From Zea mays (lineage: Eukaryota > Streptophyta > Magnoliopsida > Poales > Poaceae), in contig NC_050105.1 of assembly GCF_902167145.1 (NCBI RefSeq), forward strand, positions 142,647,988 to 142,711,987: DNA of 64,000 nucleotides, in the 5' to 3' direction. The notes below the pieces were generated by a model. The model was given only the letters and a program-made list of their open reading frames with translations. It had not been told where the DNA came from and did not search any database. The position numbers were made by a program, and so were the translations under genes. Positions 11,561 through 20,420 of the stretch are shown piece by piece (within the stretch, counting starts at the first letter, position 1; each line of letters begins with the position of its first letter).

Positions 11561-11877
11561 TTAGGTACCCAAACGGTATTGGGTCCTTTGACATTAGAAA
11601 CAAGCACCTTGGGTACCCAAACACAAGTCTTTGATCCCTTGTGTTTGCCCCCAACATATTTGGCAACTACTTTGCCTGATTTGTTAGTTAAGACATAAGA
11701 TGCATCAAAAGTTTTAAATGAAATATTAGGTTCATTTGATGCAATAGGAGATTTCTTTTTAGGCAATTTAGCATGAGTGGATTGCCTAGAACTAGATGCC
11801 TCACTCTTATACATAAAAGCATGATGAGAGCCAGAGTGAGACTTCCTAGAGTGAATTCTCCTAATTTTGCGCTCGGG
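11548..11877 (-). pseudogene. gag: C1 gag C-terminal end, left of E2
   Basis: This - strand stretch (ERKIRRIHSRKSHSG to VWVPKNKA) continues the gag frame that is broken at 23923 by E2. The two halves adjoin at the TCGGG target duplication (11873-11877 and 23923-23927). It is basic and Ser-rich and leads into the protease. Confidence 0.8.
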
Positions 11878-12410
11878 TGTAACGCCTTGAATTTGGGGGT
11901 AGATTTTTTTCTTCTTTTCTCTCACCAAATTCAGGCGTTACTCTTTCCTTTTCCCTTTTCTTCTCGCTAAGCCTTGATCTTTTCCAAAGTCGCAACGGGT
12001 TTTGGCTTTAGACCTCGTGTAAAGCAAAACCTTAAAACACTTTATTTCGTGTGATGCACCATGCCGAACCATGCATACTTTTGGTTGTTTAAAACATAAA
12101 AGCTTTCACCCCGAGAAAATTAGATTTTAGAAAAAGAAAACTCTTTCTTTTTCTCTCCCCCCCTCTCTTTCCCATTTCGGCCCAAGCCGCCCCCCCTCTC
12201 CCCCCCGCGTGGGCCTCCTGGCCGGCCCAAGCCGCCTCCCCCTCCCCTCCCGCGTGGGCCTCCCGGCCGGCCCACCCGCGCCCCCCCTTCCCCTACTTTG
12301 GGCCCATCCGGCCCAGCCGCCCCCCCACCCTTTTCTTTTTTTTCCCAAAAATCCCCCCCGCGGGCCCCGCCCGTCATTCTCTCGCTCTCTCTCTCTCCCC
12401 AAACCCTAAC

Positions 12411-13390
12411 CGTGCCGCCCTTGCCCTAGCGCCGCCGCCGCCGCCTCTCCCCTCCCCGGCGCCGCCGCCGCGCCGCCCCCCTCCGGTGAGGCCCCCCTCC
12501 TCCCCTCTCCTTCCCCCTTCTCCCTCCTCCTCCCTCGCCCGCCCGGCCACCCGGTTCGGCCGCCCCCGCCCCGGCGTCCCGCGTCCGGCCTCCCCCGGCC
12601 GCCCCCGCGCCGTCCTCGACCGGCGCCGCCGCGCCCGCCCCCGCCTCGGCGAGCCGCCCCCCGCCCCGACCCCGTCCGGCCCCGGCGAGCTGCCTCGGCC
12701 CCCGGCGAGCCCGCGCCCCGACCTCCCCCGGCTCGGCCCCGCCCGCGCCGCCTCTCCCCCGGTTGCCCGCGGCCTCCCGCGCCCGGCCGCCCTCGCCCTC
12801 GTCCGCCCCGGCCCCGGCGACCCCGGCCGCCCGGCCCGTCCCCGCCCCCGGCCGCTCGGCTCGGCCGCTCCGGCGAGCCCGCCCTCGCCTCGCCCCGGGC
12901 CGCCCCGGCCCGTCCCCGACCCCGGCCCTTCCCCGCGCCCGGCCGCTCCGGCGAGCCCGCGCCCGGCCGCTCCGGCGAGCCCCCGCCCCGTCCCGCGCTC
13001 GACCGCGCCCCTCGGCCCTGCCCCCGGCTTGGCCGCCCTCGGCTGCCTCGCCCCCGGCGAGCCCCGCGCCCGCGTCGGCCCCGCCTTGCCGCCCTCCGGC
13101 GAGCCGCCCTCGCCCGGCCCCGCTCGGCCCCGCCCTCGCGCCCGCTCCGGCGAGCTCGGCGCCCCCCCCGGTTCAACCGCCCCCGTGCCCCGGCTCGACC
13201 GCCCGTCCCCGCGCTCGGCCTCGTCCGACCGCGTCCTCGCTCGCTCGCGCTCGCTGGCCCCGGCGTGCTTGCCCGCTCGCCCCGCCGTGCCTTGCTCGCG
13301 TCGTGTCGGCCCCTGCGTGGCCTCGAGCTTGGCCCAGCGTGCCTATGGCGCGCGGCTTTGAGCTCGGCTAGCGCACGACCCCGACGTGCG
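12411..13390 (+). repeat. GC-rich low-complexity block of the E2 left LTR
   Basis: About 1 kb of CCGGCGAGC, CGGCCCCG and GCCGCC-type repeats, with long but purely compositional Pro/Arg/Ala-rich frames on several strands. The right LTR has the same block at about 20957-21975 with an extra internal stretch. It probably is transcribed leader sequence; I find no domain in it. Confidence 0.8.
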
Positions 13391-13469
13391 TACGGTTAGT
13401 CCGTGGCGAGTGCGTGCAGCCTCGCGTGCGTGCCCGCGTAGTGCACGTGCCTTGGCACGACTCGTCGTG

Positions 13470-13520
13470 CCTCGTCTACCCCCTAACCCCTCGTCTACCC
13501 CCTAACCCCTCGTCTACCCC
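13470..13520 (+). repeat. 18-bp tandem repeats in the E2 LTR
   Basis: About two and a half copies of CTCGTCTACCCCCTAACC occur in direct succession. The right LTR has the same array at about 22077-22125. Confidence 0.8.
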
Positions 13521-13921
13521 CCCCGTCTCCTATATGCGCTAATCACGTTGTTTATATTAATAAGATAGGAGTCTCAATTTGGAAATTGGTTACGTTAGTT
13601 AATTCATATAACTAATCATCTATCTCGTTCAATGTTAATCTACTAAAAGTGGTTGCGATTACATTAGTGCATGTAGCTAATTCTTTTGTTAGAACTAATT
13701 AAAACTAGAGCACGTGACGTCTAGTCTTTCGTTTACCCGTAGTGTTCCTCGAGTATAAGCCTCAACCCCTGCGAAACTTTCCCTCGTTTCTTTCTAACCA
13801 AGGTAAATTCATTATCATATGTGGTATTCTATGCATATTTGCTTTACTTGTTCTCTTGTATGGTGTACTGTTGGTTTCCTAATTTCAATGGATAGATGTA
13901 TGTATGTTTGCACCCGCTTAG

Positions 13922-13990
13922 AGAACGATCCGGTTGAAGAGCCCGAGGAACTCGCAGGAGAAGCCCCTGAGCAGCAGTCGGTTGGTGGAG
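13922..13990 (+). other. Candidate LTR exon ending in a GC splice donor (E2 left LTR)
   Basis: TTTGCACCCGCTTAG precedes 69 bp that end in GGAG|GCAAGT at 13991. An upstream AACCAAG|GTAAAT at 13802/13803 resembles a normal donor, so 13803-13921 could be an intron. The frame through it reads ENDPVEEPEELAGEAPEQQ, acidic like the E1 segment and in the same phase. The right LTR copy is 22527-22595. Inference from sequence only. Confidence 0.5.
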
Positions 13991-15320
13991 GCAAGTGTCC
14001 CTTGACCTATCTCTGTCCTATTCATTCTTTAATTCACCTCCCGCTTTACACATTTATGCCTAAGGATTGACTAGCTTTTGTTATCCATGTCCTTGTTTAC
14101 CTATCTGGGTTGGATTATTACTGTTTAGCTTTATGCTATTGCTTAAACTCTAATCAATGAACATGATGAGATTATCTATGATACTCTGTTTTCCCTTCTC
14201 TTATGATGATGTTGTACTTGTGGTCATCAAGGGGGCTCGAGCGGTTTCTCGAGTGCCTCTCCGTAAGGACCTGTTCTATGGATGACCGCCCGGGAAAACA
14301 GTGCAACCATGAGGGTGGAATGGGATGCCCTTAGCTGAATAATTAGAGGATCCGAGGTGTAGTTCACTTAGCCGTCGTGCCGTCAATGGGGCTCGGTGTA
14401 TGCGGCTCGCTCTGCCAAGTTTGGGTTCGCCCCTTGGGGAGGAGTGCGGTGCATTTAGGAAACCTAACGGGTGGCTACAGCCCCGGGGAATCTTTGTAAA
14501 GGCTACGTAGTGATGCCCTGCTGGGTCACCTTGGTAGTGATCAATGGGGAGTCATGATCTCCGGGCAGAATGGGAATCACGGCTTGTGGGTAAAGTGCAC
14601 AACCTCTGTAGAGTGTTTGAAAACTGATATATCAGCCGTGCTCACGGTTATGAGCGGCCAAGGGAGCTCTAGTGATTAGTGGTACTTGATCAGAGATACT
14701 TTGGTACAGGTGGTTATGAGATTGATGGTTTTGGTTATGACCATGGTGCTGGTAAGTGGTATTCTTTCCGTTTGGAAAGGGTACATCGGGTTAATAACTT
14801 GGGTTAATGCTAAAACTTGGCTTTCTACTAGTAAGTAATAATCTGACCAACTAAAAGCAACTGCTTGACTTATCCCCACATACAGCTAGTCCACCACAGC
14901 CAAACAGGATACTTGCAGAGTATGTTGATGTGTACTCACCCTTGCTCTACACACCAAACCCCCCCCATCCCCAGGTTGTCAGCATTGCAACCACTGCTCA
15001 GGCGAAGATGAAGCTGTGGAAGGAGACTTCCAGGAGTTTCAAGACTACGACGAGTTCTAGGTGTGGGTTAGCGGCAACCCCCAGTTGGCTGCCTGTGAAG
15101 GCCGCGGTTATCTACGTTTCTTTTCCGCACTTTGATTTGTTGTAAGGACTATATGGACGTCTCAGACGTATGATGTAATCGACTATTTCCCTTATTAATA
15201 CTATTCTGAGCACTGTGTGATGATTTCCATATTATGTAACTGCTGTGTACGTGAATAACTGATCCTGGCACGTACATGGTTCGCATTCGGTTTGCCTTCT
15301 AAAACCGGGTGTGACATAAG

Positions 15321-15333
15321 TGGTATCAAAGCC
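15321..15333 (+). other. E2 primer-binding site
   Basis: TGGTATCAAAGCC four bases after the LTR end, a one-base variant of the initiator-Met-tRNA site. The 240 bp from here to the pre-gag ATG hold no ORF. Confidence 0.9.
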
Positions 15334-15555
15334 GTGCTGACTGTAGGACCGCTAACCTAGAGTAGAATGGTCGCTCTAAGGACTATAGACCTCTGTCTCT
15401 GCCTTGACTTTGATATCCCTTCAAAAGTTGGTCATACCGACCAAACCTATGTTCTACTATGTATTATACCTTGCTGAAAATCATGTTTTATTCTAATCCT
15501 TCATTTACTTATGATTCATTATTTGCTGGTCATATTAATTCTGTTCTCACCCTTT

Positions 15556-15576
15556 TGCTTGCGATATCTTTCGTAG
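15556..15576 (+). promoter_or_regulatory. Putative splice acceptor directly before the E2 pre-gag ATG
   Basis: TTGCTTGCGATATCTTTCGTAG runs up to the ATG at 15577. Pyrimidine-rich sequence starts further up (TTCTGTTCTCACCCTTTTGC). Confidence 0.45.
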
Positions 15577-16590
15577 ATGGCTCGACTTAGACACACTACA
15601 CGAAAGTCAGTCATCCCCTTCTTACCCTCCCGCCTTGCTGAGCGCCCGCTTCGCCGTCCCGTGGCCGGACAGTCCAGCCACTTGGAGAGACTACACCACC
15701 GCCTGCGTGAGGAGCAGGAGCGTCGACGACAGGAGCAGCAGAGCTCTTCCTTCTCGCTCCAGCAGGAGATAGAGTCTGTGAGGAGCTGCTCCCCTATGCT
15801 TCCTCTGGAGCCGCCCCCTGCACCACCACTGGGCGCCCCAGCTTCTGGAGTAGCTGCTGGAGGAGACCCAGACGACGGAGATGGCGACGACAGCTCGAGC
15901 CACGACACCGACTTCTCTGCTAACCCTGAGCCGGAAGGATGGGTTGCTCGACCCATCACTCGCGACGCTGCTCGCGGGTGTCACTTCCACAATGCGCTCG
16001 ACACCCTGCTACGTCGGGCATTTGACCGACATACTTGGTCCGTCGAGTATCGCTGTGTGGTCTACCAGCATAGTCGCGGGGTCTACCCGGACCGCTGGGA
16101 GGCAACCTGCTTGGTGCGCTGCCCGGAGAACAGTCTCCAGGGTGCAGAGGCCTGCTCAGAGCACTATTCTATCTCTGAGCGGGACTCAGCTGAGGCAGCC
16201 ATGCAAGATGTTGCACGGCGTGCGCTTTCGCACTACTGCTCGGTTTTCGGTGGGGCAGCTGACGGTCTTGACCTGAAGTATTACCCCCGTCGTCCATCTG
16301 GCAGCACAGGAGGCGTGATTGTCTCACCTGTCGGTGAGGGCAATCCTAGGTTGAGCAGCACAGTCAACCTAGCCGCCGTGCTAAACACGGAGCTGGACCA
16401 TGCATTAGATGAGCTGAGTAGGGCTCGTGCTGAGATCGCCCTGCTGCGGGCTGAGCGCGCGGAACGTCGTCACCTGGATGGTGGTTCCCCCGCTCCCGTC
16501 GGGACTCAGCACCCGTACCGCTCACCTCAGCGTGGACACCAGTCTTATGGCAACCCCGACTGCAAGACCAAGATAACTCTAGAACCATAG
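15577..16590 (+). CDS. Pre-gag ORF (ORF1) of E2, 337 residues, function unknown
   Basis: An uninterrupted frame between leader and gag. Residues 1-70 are basic and Gln/Glu-rich (possible coiled coil 35-68). Residues 75-125 are a Pro/Asp-rich linker. Residues 137-225 form a compact mixed domain (WSVEYRCVVYQH, WEATCLV, SAEAAMQDVARRALSHYC) whose final Ala-rich helix recalls double-stranded-RNA-binding domains. Residues 232-240 read DLKYYPRRP, and residues 264-300 are a Leu/Ala/Glu/Arg coiled coil. The E1 ORF at 1610-2326 shares the ARxAL...C...L.Y.P pattern and the coiled coil. Known plant gypsy groups can carry extra ORFs upstream of gag; a function for this one is not known to me. It is intact while gag-pol is broken. 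Confidence 0.75.
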   Translation: MARLRHTTRKSVIPFLPSRLAERPLRRPVAGQSSHLERLHHRLREEQERRRQEQQSSSFSLQQEIESVRSCSPMLPLEPPPAPPLGAPASGVAAGGDPDDGDGDDSSSHDTDFSANPEPEGWVARPITRDAARGCHFHNALDTLLRRAFDRHTWSVEYRCVVYQHSRGVYPDRWEATCLVRCPENSLQGAEACSEHYSISERDSAEAAMQDVARRALSHYCSVFGGAADGLDLKYYPRRPSGSTGGVIVSPVGEGNPRLSSTVNLAAVLNTELDHALDELSRARAEIALLRAERAERRHLDGGSPAPVGTQHPYRSPQRGHQSYGNPDCKTKITLEP

Positions 16591-16995
16591 ATCGTTAGAG
16601 TTGGATCTTGTAATTAATACGAAATATATACGTAGAAGCTTCAGTCTTAGCGTTGGTTTCGGTCTTAGTTAGTCTTAGTTAGACAGGGTAGTTTGCTATA
16701 TCCTGTGCATTTATGTTTGTCATGATGAACTGTGTTTGGTTTGGATCTTTGTAATGACTGTCACCAGAGTGTGGGTACCCCCTGCATTTTGGTTTATCTA
16801 TTGTGTTAATGGAGTTAGTTATATAGTTGGGAAACCCCTTTTATTCCACTTTCCTTTCTATCTGAGAAGCTGTGTGGTCTGTGTTGGAGATCAGTGAAGA
16901 TGCTCATCTGTTCAGTGTTGTTGAAGAATTCTATTCTCTTTTCTTATGCTGCAAGATTTGCCAGATCAGTTCTGATGTGTGGTTGCATTCTGCAG
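16591..16995 (+). other. Spacer between E2 pre-gag ORF and gag, ending in an acceptor-like AG
   Basis: About 400 bp, T-rich, with repeated TTAGTTAGTCTTAGTTAG near 16665. It ends in GTGGTTGCATTCTGCAG at the gag ATG (16996), a good 3' splice-site match. The frame is open upstream of the ATG for 34 codons but without gag-like sequence, which supports 16996 as the start. Confidence 0.55.
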
Positions 16996-19908
16996 ATGTC
17001 AGAGAACAGGCGCAGAGGAGGAAGGCGTGCTCAGCAGGAGCGAGCCGCTCAACAGGAGGAGGTGCCCCAGCAGCAGCACCTACCGCCCCCGCCCCCGATG
17101 TCCATCGAGCAGATGTTTCTGATGCAGACTCAGGCAGTTCAAGCCATCGGTCAGACTTTGGCCGCCATTCAGCAGCAGCAGCAGCAACAGCAGCAAGCCC
17201 CACCTCAACCTCAGATGCCTCAGATGCCCAGAGACAAGCGTGCTGAATTCATGAGAGGTCATCCACCAACGTTCGCTCATTCTTCTGACCCCATGGATGC
17301 TGAAGATTGGCTGCGCACTGTGGAGCGGGAGTTGCATACCGCTCAGTGCGATGACAGGGAGAAAGTTTTGTATGGTCCCCGTCTGTTGAGAGGAGCAGCC
17401 CAATCATGGTGGGAGTCTTACCTCGCCACCCATGCCCACCCTGACGCCATCACTTGGGAAGAGTTCAGAGGTAGCTTTCGTCAGTACCATGTTCCTGCAG
17501 GTCTGATGACAGTGAAGAAGGAGGAGTTCCTGGCCCTCAAGCAAGGGTCATTGTCTGTCAGCGAGTACCGGGACAAGTTTCTGCAATTGTCTCGCTATGC
17601 TCCTGAAGATGTCAACACCGACGCCAAGCGGCAGTACCGTTTCCTGAGAGGCTTGGTTGACCCTCTGCAGTACCAACTGATGAATCACACCTTCCCGACA
17701 TTTCAGCACCTGATTGACAGAGCAATCATGACAGAGAGGAAGCGTAAGGAGATGGAGGATCGTAAGCGCAAGATCAGTGGACCCCAGCCTGGAAGCAGCA
17801 ATCGTCCTCGTTTCTCAGGCAATCAACCTCAGCAGTTCAGGCAGAACCAGCGTCCACCTCAGCATCAGCAGTTCCAAAGGCAGTATCCTCAGCACCAGTA
17901 CCAGAACCGTCAGAGCAATCAGTCAGGAGGTCAGTTTCAGAGGCAGAATCAGCAGGCACATCGTCTTCCTGCCCCACCAACCCAGCAGAACAGTCAGGCA
18001 GCACCAGCTCAGGTTGGAAACAGAGCATGTTTCCACTGTGGAGAGCAAGGCCACTGGGTGATGCAATGTCCGAAGAAGGCAGCCCAGCAGCAGTCAGGCC
18101 CCAATGCCCCAGCAAAGCAGAATGTGCCTCAGCCTGGAGCAGGCAACCGCTCTCAGCCGCGCTATAATCATGGAAGACTGAACCACTTGGAGGCTGAAGC
18201 AGTTCAGGAGACCCCCGGCATGATAGTAGGTATGTTCCCAGTCGACTCCCATATTGCAGAAGTGTTATTTGATACTGGAGCAACACATTCTTTCATTACT
18301 GCATCATGGGTAGAAGCACATAATCTTCCAATTACTACCATGCCAACCCCCATTCAAATTGACTCAGCCGGTGGTAGAATTCGAGCCGATAGCATTTGTT
18401 TGAATATAAGTGTGAAAATAAGGGGGATAGCATTTCCCGCCAACCTTATAGTAATGGGTACTCAGGGAATAGATGTCATCCTAGGGATGAATTGGCTAGA
18501 TAAGTATCAGGCAGTTATCAGTTGTGATAAAAGGACAATCAAGTTGGTGTCCCCACTAGGAGAGGAAGTGGTAACCGAGTTAGTCCCGCCTGAGCCAAAG
18601 AAAGGAAGTTGTTATCGGATAGCTGTTGATAGCAGTGAAGCAGACCCAATTGAGAGTATCAGGGTTGTGTCCGAGTTCCCAGATGTGTTTCCAAAGGACT
18701 TACCGGGTATGCCACCAGAGCGGAAAGTTGAGTTTGCCATAGAGCTTCTTCCTGGAACCGCCCCTATCTTCAAGAGAGCTTACAGAATATCTGGACCAGA
18801 GTTGGTTGAGCTTAAGGAGCAGATTGATGAGTTGTTAGAGAAAGGTTACATCCGGCCAAGCACCTCGCCTTGGGCCGCCCCTGTCCTATTTGTGGAGAAG
18901 AAAGATGGCACCAAGAGGATGTGTATTGATTATCGAGCTTTGAATGAAGTCACGATCAAGAACAAGTACCCTTTGCCTAGAATAGAAGATCTGTTCGATC
19001 AGTTGAGAGGAGCCAGTGTGTTCTCCAAGATTGATCTGAGGTCAGGTTATCATCATCTCAGGATCCGACCTTCGGACATTCCGAAGACGGCATTCATTTC
19101 CAAGTATGGGTTGTATGAGTTCACAGTGATGTCTTTTGGTTTGACCAATGCGCCAGCGTTCTTTATGAACTTGATGAACAGTGTATTCATGGATTATCTC
19201 GATAAGTTTGTGGTGGTATTCATTGATGACATTCTGATTTATTCTCAAAGCGAAGAAGAGCACGCAGATCATTTGAGGATGGTATTGCAGAGATTGCGAG
19301 AGCACCAGTTGTATGCAAAGTTGAGCAAGTGTGAGTTTTGGATCAATGAAGTCCTGTTCTTGGGTCACATAATCAATAAAGAAGGATTGGCTGTGGATCC
19401 GAAGAAAGTGGCAGACATTTTGAACTGGAAAGCGCCAACAGATGCTAGAGGAATCAAGAGTTTCATTGGAATGGCCGGATATTATCGGCGATTCATTGAA
19501 GGGTTTTCGAAGATTGCGAAACCAATGACAGCGTTGCTAGGCAACAAAGTTGAGTTCAAGTGGACCCAGAAATGCCAAGAGGCCTTTGAAGCGCTGAAAG
19601 AGAAGTTGACTACAGCGCCTGTCCTAGTCTTGCCTGATGTGCACAAGCCCTTCTCGGTGTATTGTGATGCTTGTTACACAGGTTTGGGATGCGTATTGAT
19701 GCAAGAGGGAAGAGTTGTGGCTTACTCGTCCCGACAGTTGAAGGTTCATGAGAAGAATTACCCAATCCATGATCTAGAGTTGGCAGCAGTGGTTCACGCA
19801 CTGAAGACATGGAGGCACTATCTGTATGGACAGAAATGCGATGTTTACACAGATCACAAGAGTCTGAAGTACATATTCACTCAGTCAGAGTTGAACATGA
19901 GGCAGTGA
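16996..19908 (+). CDS. gag-pol: E2 gag-protease-RT-RNase H polyprotein, stopped in RNase H
   Basis: 970 residues from ATG 16996. Gag has a poly-Gln run near residue 58-66, a capsid part ([40 protein letters not shown]) and the zinc knuckle [14 protein letters not shown] (about 18028). Protease has [11 protein letters not shown] (about 18266) and [13 protein letters not shown] has [26 protein letters not shown] and an intact [11 protein letters not shown] (about 19220). RNase H shows [13 protein letters not shown] and [11 protein letters not shown]. The frame ends at TGA 19906-19908 where the family normally continues, probably a CGA to TGA change. RT and protease active sites look intact, so the copy could have been active recently. 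Confidence 0.9.
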   Translation: MSENRRRGGRRAQQERAAQQEEVPQQQHLPPPPPMSIEQMFLMQTQAVQAIGQTLAAIQQQQQQQQQAPPQPQMPQMPRDKRAEFMRGHPPTFAHSSDPMDAEDWLRTVERELHTAQCDDREKVLYGPRLLRGAAQSWWESYLATHAHPDAITWEEFRGSFRQYHVPAGLMTVKKEEFLALKQGSLSVSEYRDKFLQLSRYAPEDVNTDAKRQYRFLRGLVDPLQYQLMNHTFPTFQHLIDRAIMTERKRKEMEDRKRKISGPQPGSSNRPRFSGNQPQQFRQNQRPPQHQQFQRQYPQHQYQNRQSNQSGGQFQRQNQQAHRLPAPPTQQNSQAAPAQVGNRACFHCGEQGHWVMQCPKKAAQQQSGPNAPAKQNVPQPGAGNRSQPRYNHGRLNHLEAEAVQETPGMIVGMFPVDSHIAEVLFDTGATHSFITASWVEAHNLPITTMPTPIQIDSAGGRIRADSICLNISVKIRGIAFPANLIVMGTQGIDVILGMNWLDKYQAVISCDKRTIKLVSPLGEEVVTELVPPEPKKGSCYRIAVDSSEADPIESIRVVSEFPDVFPKDLPGMPPERKVEFAIELLPGTAPIFKRAYRISGPELVELKEQIDELLEKGYIRPSTSPWAAPVLFVEKKDGTKRMCIDYRALNEVTIKNKYPLPRIEDLFDQLRGASVFSKIDLRSGYHHLRIRPSDIPKTAFISKYGLYEFTVMSFGLTNAPAFFMNLMNSVFMDYLDKFVVVFIDDILIYSQSEEEHADHLRMVLQRLREHQLYAKLSKCEFWINEVLFLGHIINKEGLAVDPKKVADILNWKAPTDARGIKSFIGMAGYYRRFIEGFSKIAKPMTALLGNKVEFKWTQKCQEAFEALKEKLTTAPVLVLPDVHKPFSVYCDACYTGLGCVLMQEGRVVAYSSRQLKVHEKNYPIHDLELAAVVHALKTWRHYLYGQKCDVYTDHKSLKYIFTQSELNMRQ

Positions 19909-20384
19909 AGATGGTTAGAGTTGATCAAAGACTATGAGTTGGAAATTCATTACCATCCAGGCAAAGCAAACGTAGTGGCAGATGCTTTGAGCAGAAAGAG
20001 TCAAGTCAATCTGATGGTCGCTCGTCCGATGCCTTATGAGTTGGCCAAGGAGTTCGACAGGTTGAGTCTCGGATTTTTGAACAATTCGCGAGGAGTCACA
20101 GTTGAGTTGGAACCTACCTTGGAGCGCGAAATCAAAGAAGCGCAGAAGAATGATGAGAAAATCAGTGAGATCCGGCGACTGATTCTAGAAGGCAAAGGCA
20201 AAGATTTTCGAAAAGACGCAGAAGGCGTGATATGGTTCAGAGACCGCTTGTGTGTTCCCAATGTCCAGTCCATTCGGGAGTTGATTCTCAAGGAAGCTCA
20301 TGAGACAGCTTATTCGATTCACCCTGGGAGCGTGAAGATGATCTGATGGCCAAATACCCTGAGCTCTTTGCTAGCCAACCCTGA
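19909..20384 (+). pseudogene. pol: E2 RNase H end and integrase remnant, core deleted
   Basis: After the stop the frame continues as [24 protein letters not shown] and the linker before integrase, up to the start of the zinc-binding region (HETAYSIHPGSVKM, about 20300-20340). It then jumps straight to AKYPELFASQP and a stop (20382-20384), the last residues of the chromodomain protein. The rest of the HHCC region, the whole DDE core and most of the chromodomain are missing, roughly 1.4 kb compared with E1. The copy cannot integrate without help. Confidence 0.88.
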
Positions 20385-20418
20385 ATCTCGAGGGCGAGAT
20401 TCTTTTAAGGGGGATAGG
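20383..20418 (+). promoter_or_regulatory. E2 stop-codon hairpin and polypurine tract
   Basis: GAATCTCG-AGGG-CGAGATTC (20383-20402) is identical to the E1 hairpin and also overlaps the pol stop. TTAAGGGGGATAGG follows, two bases before the LTR. Confidence 0.75.
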
Positions 20419-20420
20419 TT

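Larger units (their letters stand above)
11878..15316 (+). repeat. E2 left LTR
   Basis: 3439 bp from TGTAACGCC to TGTGACA. Parts in order: a short inverted repeat at the very start (CCTGAATTTGG-type sequence and CCAAATTCAGGCG), pyrimidine-rich promoter-like sequence, a telo-box-like AAACCCTAACC (about 12399-12410), a 1 kb GC-rich block, 18-bp tandem repeats, the candidate exon 13922-13990, and the conserved block near 14585-14660. Confidence 0.93.

Noticed and set aside
12406..13371. Long Pro/Arg/Ala-rich open frames on both strands (also 20918-22005)
   Set aside because: They lie in the GC-rich low-complexity block of the E2 LTRs, occur in several frames at once, and show no domain; open by composition.
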